This document shows, piece by piece, positions 1-5,146 of a stretch of DNA of 5,223 nucleotides. The position numbers and the translations under genes were made by a program. The notes beneath the pieces are model-generated. The model saw only the letters and a list, made by a program, of their open reading frames with translations. It was not told where the DNA came from and did no database searches. Positions within the stretch are counted from its first letter, which is position 1, and the number at the start of each line of letters is the position of its first letter. Origin of the DNA: Rickettsia typhi (GTDB lineage Bacteria; Pseudomonadota; Alphaproteobacteria; Rickettsiales; UBA1997); assembly GCA_945903615.1 (NCBI GenBank), contig CAMDOL010000096.1:1-5223 (forward strand), in the 5' to 3' direction.

Positions 1-24
1 GTTGGTTAAAACCAACGGTAATTG
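1..24. repeat. Short palindromic repeat, copy 1 (GTTGGTTAAAACCAAC)
   Basis: The window opens with GTTGGTT-AA-AACCAAC, a 7-bp perfect stem around an AA loop, followed by GGTAATTG. The same unit occurs in the opposite orientation at 2196-2221, where it reads GTCGGTT-AA-AACCGGC followed by GGTAATTG. The stem bases differ between copies but pairing is kept, and the 3' tail is identical. The left end of this copy is cut by the window edge. The identification as a dispersed repeat rests on these two copies only. Confidence 0.5.
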
Positions 25-63
25 ATAGGGTAAATCTAACTTTGTGTCAGTCCTAAAAAATTT

Positions 64-192
64 ATGAAACAAAAACTAAAAAATTCCAACCAGAAACCCA
101 TCAACAAAAAGCTCCAAGACGCTTTACGAAAAAACCTATCACGCCGCAAAAAAACTGATGACAATTCTAAAAATACCAAAAAAGATGACTAA
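64..192 (+). CDS. Small basic (Lys/Arg-rich) protein, 42 aa
   Basis: ATG at 64 opens a 42-codon frame ending in TAA at 190-192. The product is very basic and hydrophilic, with no membrane segment or signal peptide; about a third of the residues are Lys or Arg. The central stretch LQDALRKNLSRRKK resembles the LRxNLxRRK core of short uncharacterised alphaproteobacterial proteins often found near murA; that resemblance is from memory and is not a firm identification. Its stop overlaps by 8 nt the start of the downstream ABC-transporter fragment (ATG at 185), as in translationally coupled genes, which supports it as a real gene. No clear Shine-Dalgarno sequence precedes it. The function is unknown; nucleic acid binding would be a guess from charge alone. 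Confidence 0.5.
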   Translation: MKQKLKNSNQKPINKKLQDALRKNLSRRKKTDDNSKNTKKDD

Positions 193-277
193 TCAAAACC
201 ATTATCAAACCACAATTCTGAGCTTTTTTTGGAAAATCTTAAAACCTTACAAAGCCTATCTAATTCTAATGCAATGA
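185..277 (+). pseudogene. 5' fragment of an ABC transporter (permease/ATPase) gene, broken after 30 codons
   Basis: ATG at 185 starts a 30-residue frame beginning MTNQNHYQTTILSFFWKILK and continuing PYKAYLILMQ before TGA at 275-277. The pattern of a short polar leader, then FFWKILKPYK and a hydrophobic run is typical of the N-terminus of MsbA-like ABC exporters (fused membrane and ATPase domains, normally about 570-600 aa) in Rickettsiales-like bacteria. The rest of the gene is missing: sequence after about 270 matches a transposase tail instead. The start overlaps the upstream small gene by 8 nt, so the two probably formed an operon. The fragment is short, so the family call is tentative. 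Confidence 0.45.
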
Positions 278-403
278 CCATTAAAGTCTTTGAAGTTTAA
301 AACTCCTTATGAAAGAGTTATTGAAGAATATCAAATTAATCCTGATATTTTTCTTTTAAATCCAAGCCATAAGAAGGTGGGACTTAACAAATGGCAGGTT
401 TAA
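278..403 (+). pseudogene. C-terminal remnant of a DDE (integrase-core) transposase
   Basis: The frame reads PLKSLKFKTPYERVIEEYQ and on through NPDIFLLNPSHKKVGLN to TAA at 401-403, about 41 residues. The core (R)PLKSLKFKTPYE matches the conserved (R)PHxSLGYKTPxE motif near the end of integrase-core transposases of the IS481/IS3 type, where this helix follows the catalytic glutamate. The catalytic D, D and E would lie upstream and are absent, because the preceding in-frame sequence is the ABC-transporter fragment ending in TGA. It is therefore a 5'-truncated, inactive remnant. Which IS family it belonged to cannot be settled from 41 residues, and no terminal inverted repeat is recognisable between 404 and 452. 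Confidence 0.5.
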
Positions 404-452
404 AGAAATGTGGAACCATCAAGCTGGAGGAATGGTGATATAAATGCGGATC

Positions 453-533
453 CGTAGGGGCGTATTGCATACGCCCTTTTTTTCCACCATCCATATTTGA
501 TGTTGTGGTGGGCATATGCAATACGCCCCTACG
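453..533. repeat. REP-like inverted pair (BIME-like) with GTAG feet, at the 3' end of truncated carB
   Basis: Two 24-nt arms, 453-476 and 510-533, are inverted copies of each other with 23 of 24 positions matching. Each arm is itself a hairpin: GTAG, then GGGCGTA-TTGCA-TACGCCC, with A in place of one stem G in the right copy. The 33-nt centre contains a run of T and a weaker inner stem (CCACC...GTGG), so the whole 81 nt can fold. A GTAG tetranucleotide at the foot of a short palindrome is the known recognition feature of REP elements mobilised by RAYT (TnpA-REP) transposases. Here the GTAGs are at the outer ends. The right-hand arm supplies the TAG that stops carB. No clear target-site duplication is visible. 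Confidence 0.75.
458..483 (+). terminator. Possible Rho-independent terminator formed by the left REP arm
   Basis: GGGCGTA (458-464) pairs perfectly with TACGCCC (470-476) around the loop TTGCA, and seven T residues follow directly (477-483). This is the classical intrinsic terminator layout for plus-strand transcripts coming from the ABC-transporter/transposase remnants on the left. The minus-strand direction lacks the T run, so it would not obviously end carB transcripts. Confidence 0.55.
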
Positions 534-2181
534 ATTCGTAACAAGAATACATATAAGAAGTGCTAGAATCAAACTCTCCCGCACAAGAATCAACTCGTTT
601 ATAGACTGGTTTAACATTTAATTTATTTCTCAAATCCCGCACATCTTTTTCAGTTTTACCAACTAATTTTGCCAATCTTTTATCTGAAAAACCAAGTTTT
701 TTCAAAGCTAAAATTCCATCAAAAGTTTCTGGCAAACCGTTGGTTCGAACTTGTTTTTCAACTTTTATTAAATTAGAAATTTGCTCTAAAAACCATGGCT
801 CATAACCGCTGGCGGTTTTAATTTCTTCCAAAGAAATTCCTTCACGAAAAGCTTGAGCGATTAATAGAATACGATTTGGTTCAGCAATTTTTAATCGAGC
901 TTTAATTAATTTTTTGCGTTCATCTAAATCTTCGCAATTAATTCTAACTTCATCCAAACCACTTAAACCTGATTCCATCGAGCGCAAAGCTTTTTGCAAA
1001 CTCTCCGCAAAACATCTGCCAATTGCCATCACCTCCCCAACTGATTTCATTGAGCTAGAAAGAACGCTTTCTGCGCCTTTAAACTTTTCAAAAGTGAATT
1101 TGGGAATTTTGGTCACCACATAATCAATTGTGGGCTCAAATGAGGCTGGAGTTTTGCCGCCGGTAATATCGTTTTTAATTTCATCAAGTGTAAAACCAAC
1201 CGCCAATTTTGCTGCAACTTTAGCAATTGGAAAACCAGTCGCTTTGGAAGCGAGTGCCGAGGAGCGTGAAACACGAGGGTTCATCTCAATAACCAGCAAT
1301 CTGCCATCTGCTGGATTCACTGCAAACTGAACATTTGATCCACCAGTTTCAACGCCAATCTCACGCAAAACCGCAATTGAAGCATCACGCATTCTTTGAT
1401 ATTCTTTATCAGTCAAAGTGAGTGCTGGTGCAACGGTGATGGAATCGCCGGTGTGAACGCCCATCGGATCAACATTTTCAATCGAGCAAATAATAATTGC
1501 GTTGTCATTTTTATCGCGCACCACTTCCATTTCAAACTCTTTCCAACCAATGATTGATTCATCAATCAAAATTTCATTAGTTGGTGAAGCGGCCAGTCCA
1601 CTTTCAACAATTTGTTCATATTGCTCTCTTGTATAAGCCACACCACCACCCGCTCCGCCCATTGTAAAACTTGGGCGAATAATTGCTGGCAAACCAATAG
1701 AATCAAGAGCCGCCATTGCCGCTTCAAAAGTTTTTACAATTGCATTACGCGGGGTTTCTAAACCAATTTTATCCATCGCATTTTGAAAAAGCTGACGATC
1801 TTCAGCTTTTTTAATCGCCTCAATATTTGCACCAATCAACTCAACATTATATTTTGCTAAAATTCCTCTTTTAGCAAGTTCAATTGCACAGTTCAAAGCG
1901 GTTTGCCCGCCAACGGTTGGCAAGATTGCGTCTGGTCTTTCTTTTTGAATTATTTTTTCAACAAAATCAGCATTAATTGGCTCGATATAAGTTCTATCGG
2001 CAATTTCTGGATCAGTCATTATCGTTGCCGGATTTGAGTTAATCAAAATCACTCGATAACCTTCCTCGCGCAAGGCTTTGCAAGCCTGAGTTCCAGAATA
2101 ATCAAACTCACAAGCCTGTCCAATCACAATTGGACCAGCTCCAATAATTAAAATTGATTTTATATCAGTTCTTTTTGGCAT
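529..2181 (-). CDS. carB: Carbamoyl-phosphate synthase large subunit, N-terminal half only (truncated)
   Basis: CarB makes carbamoyl phosphate from bicarbonate, ammonia delivered by CarA, and two ATP, feeding pyrimidine and arginine synthesis in the cytoplasm. This ORF has 550 residues against about 1,070 for the full protein. Residues 1 to about 400 are the ATP-grasp carboxyphosphate domain, and about 400-550 the oligomerization domain. The domain looks intact and E. coli numbering holds: R129, R169 ([12 protein letters not shown], 169-180), E215, Q285, E299, N301 and R303 are all present, as is [17 protein letters not shown] at 14-30. Homology stops at ...[13 protein letters not shown]...MYSCYE, the linker to the second synthetase domain. 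The next codons, TCG TAG, come from the REP-like repeat. The carbamate-phosphorylating domain and the allosteric domain are missing. Alone it could not complete the reaction; a separate second-half gene, as in split-carB species such as Aquifex, cannot be excluded. No Shine-Dalgarno precedes the ATG. Confidence 0.92.
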   Translation of the reverse strand: MPKRTDIKSILIIGAGPIVIGQACEFDYSGTQACKALREEGYRVILINSNPATIMTDPEIADRTYIEPINADFVEKIIQKERPDAILPTVGGQTALNCAIELAKRGILAKYNVELIGANIEAIKKAEDRQLFQNAMDKIGLETPRNAIVKTFEAAMAALDSIGLPAIIRPSFTMGGAGGGVAYTREQYEQIVESGLAASPTNEILIDESIIGWKEFEMEVVRDKNDNAIIICSIENVDPMGVHTGDSITVAPALTLTDKEYQRMRDASIAVLREIGVETGGSNVQFAVNPADGRLLVIEMNPRVSRSSALASKATGFPIAKVAAKLAVGFTLDEIKNDITGGKTPASFEPTIDYVVTKIPKFTFEKFKGAESVLSSSMKSVGEVMAIGRCFAESLQKALRSMESGLSGLDEVRINCEDLDERKKLIKARLKIAEPNRILLIAQAFREGISLEEIKTASGYEPWFLEQISNLIKVEKQVRTNGLPETFDGILALKKLGFSDKRLAKLVGKTEKDVRDLRNKLNVKPVYKRVDSCAGEFDSSTSYMYSCYES

Positions 2182-2195
2182 AAGTTAAGTGTTTT

Positions 2196-2221
2196 CAATT
2201 ACCGCCGGTTTTAACCGACGG
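2196..2221 (-). repeat. Short palindromic repeat, copy 2 (GTCGGTTAAAACCGGC), upstream of carB
   Basis: Read on the minus strand, CCGTCGGTT-AA-AACCGGCGG forms a 9-bp stem with one U-G wobble, followed by TAATTG. It is the inverted second copy of the palindrome at 1-24. It lies 14 nt upstream of the carB start codon, so it would form a hairpin in the carB leader RNA. No function is known from sequence alone. Confidence 0.55.
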
Positions 2222-2239
2222 ATCAGAAGATTGCAAGAA

Positions 2240-2293
2240 AATGGGCTTTAGCCCTACATTTTTTAATTCAAAAATGTAGGGCTAAAGCCCATT
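2240..2293. repeat. Perfect 24-bp inverted repeat with GTAG-headed palindromes, between pal and carB
   Basis: The arms 2240-2263 and 2270-2293 are perfectly complementary over 24 nt, with a 6-nt loop TAATTC. Each arm contains GTAGGGCTAAAGCCC, itself a small GTAG-footed palindrome (GGGCT-AA-AGCCC). The two GTAGs face the centre, unlike the pair at 453-533 where they face outwards. This fits a second REP-like family. On the minus strand the stem is followed by TTTCTT, so it may also serve as a weak terminator after pal; the T run is short and this is uncertain. Confidence 0.7.
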
Positions 2294-2332
2294 AATATAT
2301 GAAGCATTACCTCGTCGGCAATAAAAAACTGA

Positions 2333-2869
2333 CTATTCTTCCATTACGGTTACAGATTGGCGATTTTTGCTCCAGATTTCTTCGCCAGAACCAACAAAAG
2401 ATGGGCGCTCTTTACCATAGCTGATGGTTTTAATTCTTGATGAATCAACGCCATTAGAGGTTAAATATTGTTTAACTGCATTGGCTCTTTTTTCACCGAG
2501 TGCAATGTTATATTCTCTAGCCCCTCTTTCATCACAATGTCCTTCAACAATGATTTTAATTGCTGGATCGCTTTTGAGCCAAGCAACTTGATTATCTAAA
2601 ATCTTTTTTGCATCATCAGATAAAGATGCAGCACCAAGATCAAAGAAAACTCGATCATCAACTTGCACTTCTTCAATTGCTGCCTGAGTTTCTTTATTGA
2701 TTGCAGCTGCCGCAGTTTCGCTATCAACCACATTAAAATTTTGAGGATTTTGTGATATTTGATTTTGTTGATCCGTTGATTGATTAGCATCTTCGATGTG
2801 ACCTTTTTTTACATTTCCGCAAGAAGAAATTACAAGAGCAAGAAAAGCTAGAGCTAGAATCTTTTTCAT
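2333..2869 (-). CDS. pal: Peptidoglycan-associated lipoprotein Pal (Tol-Pal system)
   Basis: Pal is anchored in the outer membrane inner leaflet, binds peptidoglycan non-covalently and works with TolB and TolQRA to keep the envelope together and constrict the outer membrane at division. The 178-residue product (E. coli Pal has 173) starts MKKILALAFLALVISSC, a lipoprotein signal with lipobox ISSC and lipidated Cys17. A Gln/Asn-rich linker runs to about residue 70. The OmpA-like C-terminal domain covers about 72-178: VFFDLGAASL at 74-83, GHCDERG at 110-116 and the peptidoglycan-binding N121xxLGExR128 motif. The chosen ATG makes a proper signal peptide; a GTG 15 codons upstream (2914) would bury the lipobox behind a polar leader. 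It sits directly after ftsL, not next to tolB as in most proteobacteria. Confidence 0.95.
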   Translation of the reverse strand: MKKILALAFLALVISSCGNVKKGHIEDANQSTDQQNQISQNPQNFNVVDSETAAAAINKETQAAIEEVQVDDRVFFDLGAASLSDDAKKILDNQVAWLKSDPAIKIIVEGHCDERGAREYNIALGEKRANAVKQYLTSNGVDSSRIKTISYGKERPSFVGSGEEIWSKNRQSVTVMEE

Positions 2870-2909
2870 AGTTTTATATAATTTGTTATTAAGCAAAAAC
2901 AGGCTCATG

Positions 2910-2961
2910 GGCACCTTGAAAAATTCTATTTTTTTAAGGTGCCTTCAATTTTGAATTGAAG
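2910..2961. repeat. Two adjoining hairpins in the ftsL-pal spacer
   Basis: GGCACCTTGAAAAA (2910-2923) pairs with TTTTTTAAGGTGCC (2930-2943) over 14 positions with one G-U wobble and loop TTCTAT. Next to it, CTTCAATT (2943-2950) pairs with AATTGAAG (2954-2961) around TTG. They lie in the spacer between ftsL and pal. Neither is followed by a convincing T run on the minus strand. They could be repeats or leader-RNA structures for pal. Confidence 0.45.
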
Positions 2962-2976
2962 TGAAATTTTTGTCAA
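2948..2976 (-). promoter_or_regulatory. Candidate sigma-70-type promoter for pal
   Basis: On the minus strand a perfect TTGACA (2976-2971) is followed after 17 nt by CAAAAT (2953-2948), which matches 4 of 6 positions of the -10 consensus. Transcription would start near 2940, about 70 nt before the pal ATG. It would let pal be expressed independently of the dcw genes. The small hairpin at 2943-2961 overlaps the -10. In AT-rich DNA such matches arise by chance, so confidence is moderate. Confidence 0.4.
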
Positions 2977-2989
2977 GTTAAGTTGATGG

Positions 2990-3373
2990 TTAGTTAACTT
3001 TATTTTTGCCCTCATTCATAGCAACATTTTCCTGCCGTCTTAGGCTGGCAGTATAATATTTTTGTAGACTTTCATTATCCTTAACTTGGTTGGAAGCAAT
3101 ATAGCCATTATTTTGTAGGTATCGCTCTGATAAACTTCTTAATCTTTCTGGGCGAGTCAAATAAACCCATTCAACTTCCAAAACTCTAATCTCATCATCT
3201 AAAGCCGAAATTTTATTATCAATTTCACTCACTTTATCTTGCAAATTATCAACTTTGAATTGAATCAAAAACATTATCACAATACTGGATAAGACTATAA
3301 ACGCCAAGCAGCTATTGATTAAATAGCATTTAGAAGTTTTGCTCAGGTTTTCAATTTTAGAAAAATGAAACAT
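2990..3373 (-). CDS. ftsL: Cell division protein FtsL
   Basis: FtsL is a bitopic inner membrane protein that joins FtsB and FtsQ and signals to FtsWI to activate septal peptidoglycan synthesis. The 127-residue product has a short polar cytoplasmic tail (1-17), one hydrophobic helix at about 18-39, and a periplasmic coiled coil at about 41-67 with heptad positions L44, V48, I51, I55, L58, I62, L65. This is followed by EWVYLTRPERL at 68-78, the alphaproteobacterial FtsL signature. FtsL diverges strongly between groups, so the call rests on this signature, topology and position right after rsmH (20 nt spacing). The tail after about residue 90 is low in recognisable features. No Shine-Dalgarno is visible upstream; the spacer is almost pure A/T. 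The usual next gene, ftsI, is absent. Confidence 0.88.
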   Translation of the reverse strand: MFHFSKIENLSKTSKCYLINSCLAFIVLSSIVIMFLIQFKVDNLQDKVSEIDNKISALDDEIRVLEVEWVYLTRPERLRSLSERYLQNNGYIASNQVKDNESLQKYYTASLRRQENVAMNEGKNKVN

Positions 3374-3393
3374 TATTTAAAAAAAATTAAATT

Positions 3394-4326
3394 TTAATTC
3401 TTAAGGGCAAGCCTAAGCCTCGCCGATCTTGATCTTATATTGTCTTTTAATTCATCATCGCCAGGCTTGATTGATGAGTTTGTTGGCAATGAAAAACTAT
3501 AGGTCTTTTTCTGCTCAGTCATAACTGAAAGAGGTTCGTAGCGAGAAAAATTTCTGTCATTATAACCGCTCTTTTCGCGCATAAAGGCTTTTACCAAGCT
3601 ATCTTCCAAAGAATGAAATGAGACTATCACCAACCTTCCGTTTGACTTAAGCATATTTTCTGCGGACGCTAGAGCGGCTTTTAGCTCCCCCAATTCATCA
3701 TTAACAAAAATGCGAATCGCCTGAAAAGTTTTGGTCGCTGGGTGAATTTTTCCAGCTTGAAACCCATAAACTTTTTTAACAATCTCAGCCAATTCTAAAC
3801 CAGTTTTTATTTCACCTTTTTGTCTAGCCTCAACAATCTTTTTAGCAATTCTGCGATGCTTCTTTTCTTCACCAAAATCCCGAATTATTTTTGATAATTC
3901 GATCTCTTCAAAACTATTAACTACATCATATGCATTAATGCCTGAAGTATGATCCATTCTCATATCTAGCCTTGCAGAAGAGCCAAACGAAAAACCTCTT
4001 TCTTCCTCATCAAGCTGCATTGAAGAGACTCCCAAATCCAAAACAATCCCATCAACTTTATGGCTGACTTTATGCTCCATCTGTGAAAATGGGCTGTTGA
4101 TAAATTGAAATTTATCTCCAAATTCTTTGCTTAAAGGCTCAACAAATTTTTTGACATTATCGTCGCGATCAAAAGCAATAACTGAGCAATTCGCCGCTTG
4201 CAAAATCGCTTTTGAATATCCGCCTGCACCAAAAGTTCCATCAATAAACACTTCGCCGTCCTTTGGTTTTAAAGCTTCTAGAACTTCTTTTAATAAAACC
4301 GGTTTATGCGATTGATAATGATTCAC
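3394..4326 (-). CDS. rsmH: 16S rRNA (cytosine1402-N4)-methyltransferase RsmH (MraW)
   Basis: RsmH uses S-adenosylmethionine to methylate N4 of C1402 in the ribosomal P site of 16S rRNA, fine-tuning decoding. With the GTG start at 4326 it has 310 residues (E. coli 313). Visible motifs are HKPVLLKEVLEAL at 7-19, the SAM-binding DGTFGAGGYS at 29-38, acidic FDRDD at 52-56, DLGVSSMQLD at 97-106, HPATKTFQAIRIFVNDEL at 195-212 and VSFHSLED at 235-242. All are characteristic of the family, and no key motif is missing. The frame stays open upstream to 4485 but without ATG, and the extra residues are not RsmH-like; VNHYQSHKPVLL is where family members normally begin. The GTG lacks its own Shine-Dalgarno; the only good one is about 170 nt upstream at the mraZ stop. 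Confidence 0.95.
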   Translation of the reverse strand: MNHYQSHKPVLLKEVLEALKPKDGEVFIDGTFGAGGYSKAILQAANCSVIAFDRDDNVKKFVEPLSKEFGDKFQFINSPFSQMEHKVSHKVDGIVLDLGVSSMQLDEEERGFSFGSSARLDMRMDHTSGINAYDVVNSFEEIELSKIIRDFGEEKKHRRIAKKIVEARQKGEIKTGLELAEIVKKVYGFQAGKIHPATKTFQAIRIFVNDELGELKAALASAENMLKSNGRLVIVSFHSLEDSLVKAFMREKSGYNDRNFSRYEPLSVMTEQKKTYSFSLPTNSSIKPGDDELKDNIRSRSARLRLALKN

Positions 4327-4336
4327 TTTGTTAATT

Positions 4337-4489
4337 TTAATTAAGAAGGCTGTTGCAAAATCGCTTTGGCAAGAAATTTGGTATAAGATGGGCAAACCCA
4401 AACAGAATCTCCCAATTCTGCTTGAGCTTTGTGGATTTGAAGTCCATCGGATTTGAAGTCCGCAAGTTGGATTTAAAGTCCAACTTCAA
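4337..4489 (-). CDS. Possible 50-codon TTG-started leader ORF between mraZ and rsmH
   Basis: A TTG at 4489-4487 lies 9 nt after GGAGG and opens 50 codons to TAA at 4339-4337, ending 10 nt before the rsmH GTG. The first 20 or so codons (reading KLDFKSNLRTSNPMDFKST) are simply the translation of the palindromic repeats, so this is not a conserved protein. It is listed because it is the only frame served by the strong ribosome binding site and could couple translation to rsmH. It may equally be an accident of repeat insertion. Confidence 0.2.
   Translation of the reverse strand: MKLDFKSNLRTSNPMDFKSTKLKQNWEILFGFAHLIPNFLPKRFCNSLLN
4432..4486. repeat. Three tandem GGATTTRAAGTCC palindromes in the mraZ-rsmH spacer
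   Basis: Copies lie at 4432-4446 (TGGATTTGAAGTCCA), 4448-4462 (CGGATTTGAAGTCCG) and 4464-4486 (core TTGGATTTAAAGTCCAA within an AAGTT...AACTT extension). Each is a hairpin with a GGA/TCC stem base. The flanking pair changes from T-A to C-G to an extended 5-bp arm, always keeping pairing. A further 6-bp hairpin, CAGAAT/ATTCTG, lies at 4403-4420. These fill a 178-nt gap between mraZ and rsmH, genes that are normally close together. Confidence 0.7.
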
Positions 4490-4497
4490 TTGCCCAG

Positions 4498-4505
4498 CCC
4501 TCCTT
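4498..4505 (-). promoter_or_regulatory. Strong Shine-Dalgarno overlapping the mraZ stop codon, displaced from rsmH
   Basis: The minus strand reads TAAAGGAGGGC, where TAA (4507-4505) is the mraZ stop. This is the only full AAGGAGG in the window. It is where the rsmH ribosome binding site would sit if the genes were tightly coupled, but the rsmH GTG is about 170 nt away, beyond the palindrome cluster. The nearest possible start is the TTG at 4489. Confidence 0.6.
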
Positions 4506-4966
4506 TATTCTTTTTTACTGCTCACCAGTTTTAACTGACCGCGATTTTCCTTGGCATTGGCTTTGGCTTTATCTAGGTAGATAGCAAATTTTGTTGGCTG
4601 CCAAATTTCAAAAGTTGTGCCTTTGCCGACAAAAATGGCGGTCTCTTTTAAGCCAATTTTTTTAATCAAACTTTCTGGCAAAATAACTCTTCCGTCACCA
4701 TCAAATGATAATTGAATTGCACCGCCCAAAATTGTCGCCGCAAAAGAATCGCGGTTTTCTGAAAATGGATCCAAATTATCAATCGATTCGCTAAGTTGTT
4801 TGATGCGACCAATATCGCAGCCTTCAATGCAGTCATTCACAAACGACTCATAAACAATAATTCCAGCAAAATCTTGATTTGCCAAAGAGGCACGAAACTG
4901 GGCGGGCACGGAAATTCTGCCTTTTTTATCAATTCGGTTTTCGAAAGTTGATAGAAATAACGCCAT
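4505..4966 (-). CDS. mraZ: Transcriptional regulator MraZ
   Basis: MraZ is a ring-forming DNA-binding protein of the SpoVT/AbrB-like fold that represses its own dcw operon. The 153-residue product (E. coli 152) shows the two tandem domains: the first at about 5-50 with DKKGRISVP at 13-21, the second at about 80-125 with DGDGRVILP at 89-97. These DxxGRxxxP motifs carry the DNA-contacting residues. The N-terminus MALFLSTFENRID matches the usual family start, so ATG 4966 is secure although no Shine-Dalgarno precedes it. It heads the minus-strand dcw remnant, and periodic TGGRN boxes lie 24-80 nt upstream. Confidence 0.95.
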   Translation of the reverse strand: MALFLSTFENRIDKKGRISVPAQFRASLANQDFAGIIVYESFVNDCIEGCDIGRIKQLSESIDNLDPFSENRDSFAATILGGAIQLSFDGDGRVILPESLIKKIGLKETAIFVGKGTTFEIWQPTKFAIYLDKAKANAKENRGQLKLVSSKKE

Positions 4967-4989
4967 ATAATTTGGGTGTAATCTTTTAA

Positions 4990-5046
4990 TGGAATTTTAT
5001 GGGGTTTTTATGGGATTAGACGGAAGATTATGGAAAAAATTTGGGA
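4990..5046. promoter_or_regulatory. Candidate MraZ operator: six boxes at helical spacing
   Basis: On the plus strand, boxes TGGAA (4990), TGGGG (5000), TGGGA (5011), CGGAA (5021), TGGAA (5031) and TGGGA (5042) start 10, 11, 10, 10 and 11 nt apart, about one helical turn. Known MraZ operators are direct repeats of TGGGN separated by 5 nt, i.e. the same 10-nt period, placed upstream of mraZ; usually three or so are described. The array lies just upstream of mraZ and reaches the TTGACA element, as an autorepressor site should. Two of the boxes (5021 and those with A at position 4) are imperfect. Confidence 0.6.
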
Positions 5047-5052
5047 TGTCAA
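5025..5052 (-). promoter_or_regulatory. Candidate mraZ promoter
   Basis: A perfect TTGACA lies on the minus strand at 5052-5047. The -10 is unclear: CATAAT (5032-5027) has a good sequence but only 14-nt spacing, and TAATCT (5030-5025) has 16-nt spacing but a poorer match. The element overlaps the distal candidate MraZ boxes. Sequence upstream of it is very AT-rich, like an UP element. Confidence 0.35.
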
Positions 5053-5146
5053 TATTTTTTTCTAAATAAATTTGCTGTTTTTAAGGAACCTCTGAACAAC
5101 TAAAAATTGATATTTCTGAGGATTTTTTGAGTAGAAATTTCATTAC

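Noticed and set aside
453..560. Programmed frameshift or readthrough continuing carB past the stop
   Set aside because: None of the three minus-strand frames beyond the repeat resembles the CarB second half.
384..617. Minus-strand 77-codon open frame across the REP pair
   Set aside because: It overlaps the carB 3' end in another frame and reads through the palindromes; the product resembles no family.
914..1330. Two plus-strand open frames (69 and 66 codons) inside carB
   Set aside because: They are antisense to a well conserved CarB coding region with intact motifs; no own motifs or start signals.
2300..2325. A third copy of the GTCGG palindrome near CTCGTCGGCAAT
   Set aside because: Only the five-base CGTCGG core is shared, and there is no matching stem arm.
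2596..2790. Minus-strand 64-codon frame inside pal
   Set aside because: Shadow of pal in another frame; lysine/leucine-rich low-complexity translation.
2870..2914. GTG at 2914 as the pal start
   Set aside because: It would put 15 residues before a normal lipoprotein signal peptide, which begins at MKK.
4327..4401. TTG at 4401 as the rsmH start
   Set aside because: It adds 25 residues that do not look like RsmH; the conserved N-terminus begins right after the GTG at 4326.
4432..4486. CRISPR array
   Set aside because: Only three 13-23 nt palindromes with 1-nt spacers; no spacer structure and no cas genes.
4127..4538. Plus-strand open frames opposite rsmH and the mraZ-rsmH spacer
   Set aside because: Antisense to rsmH or made by translating the palindromic repeats; no independent support.
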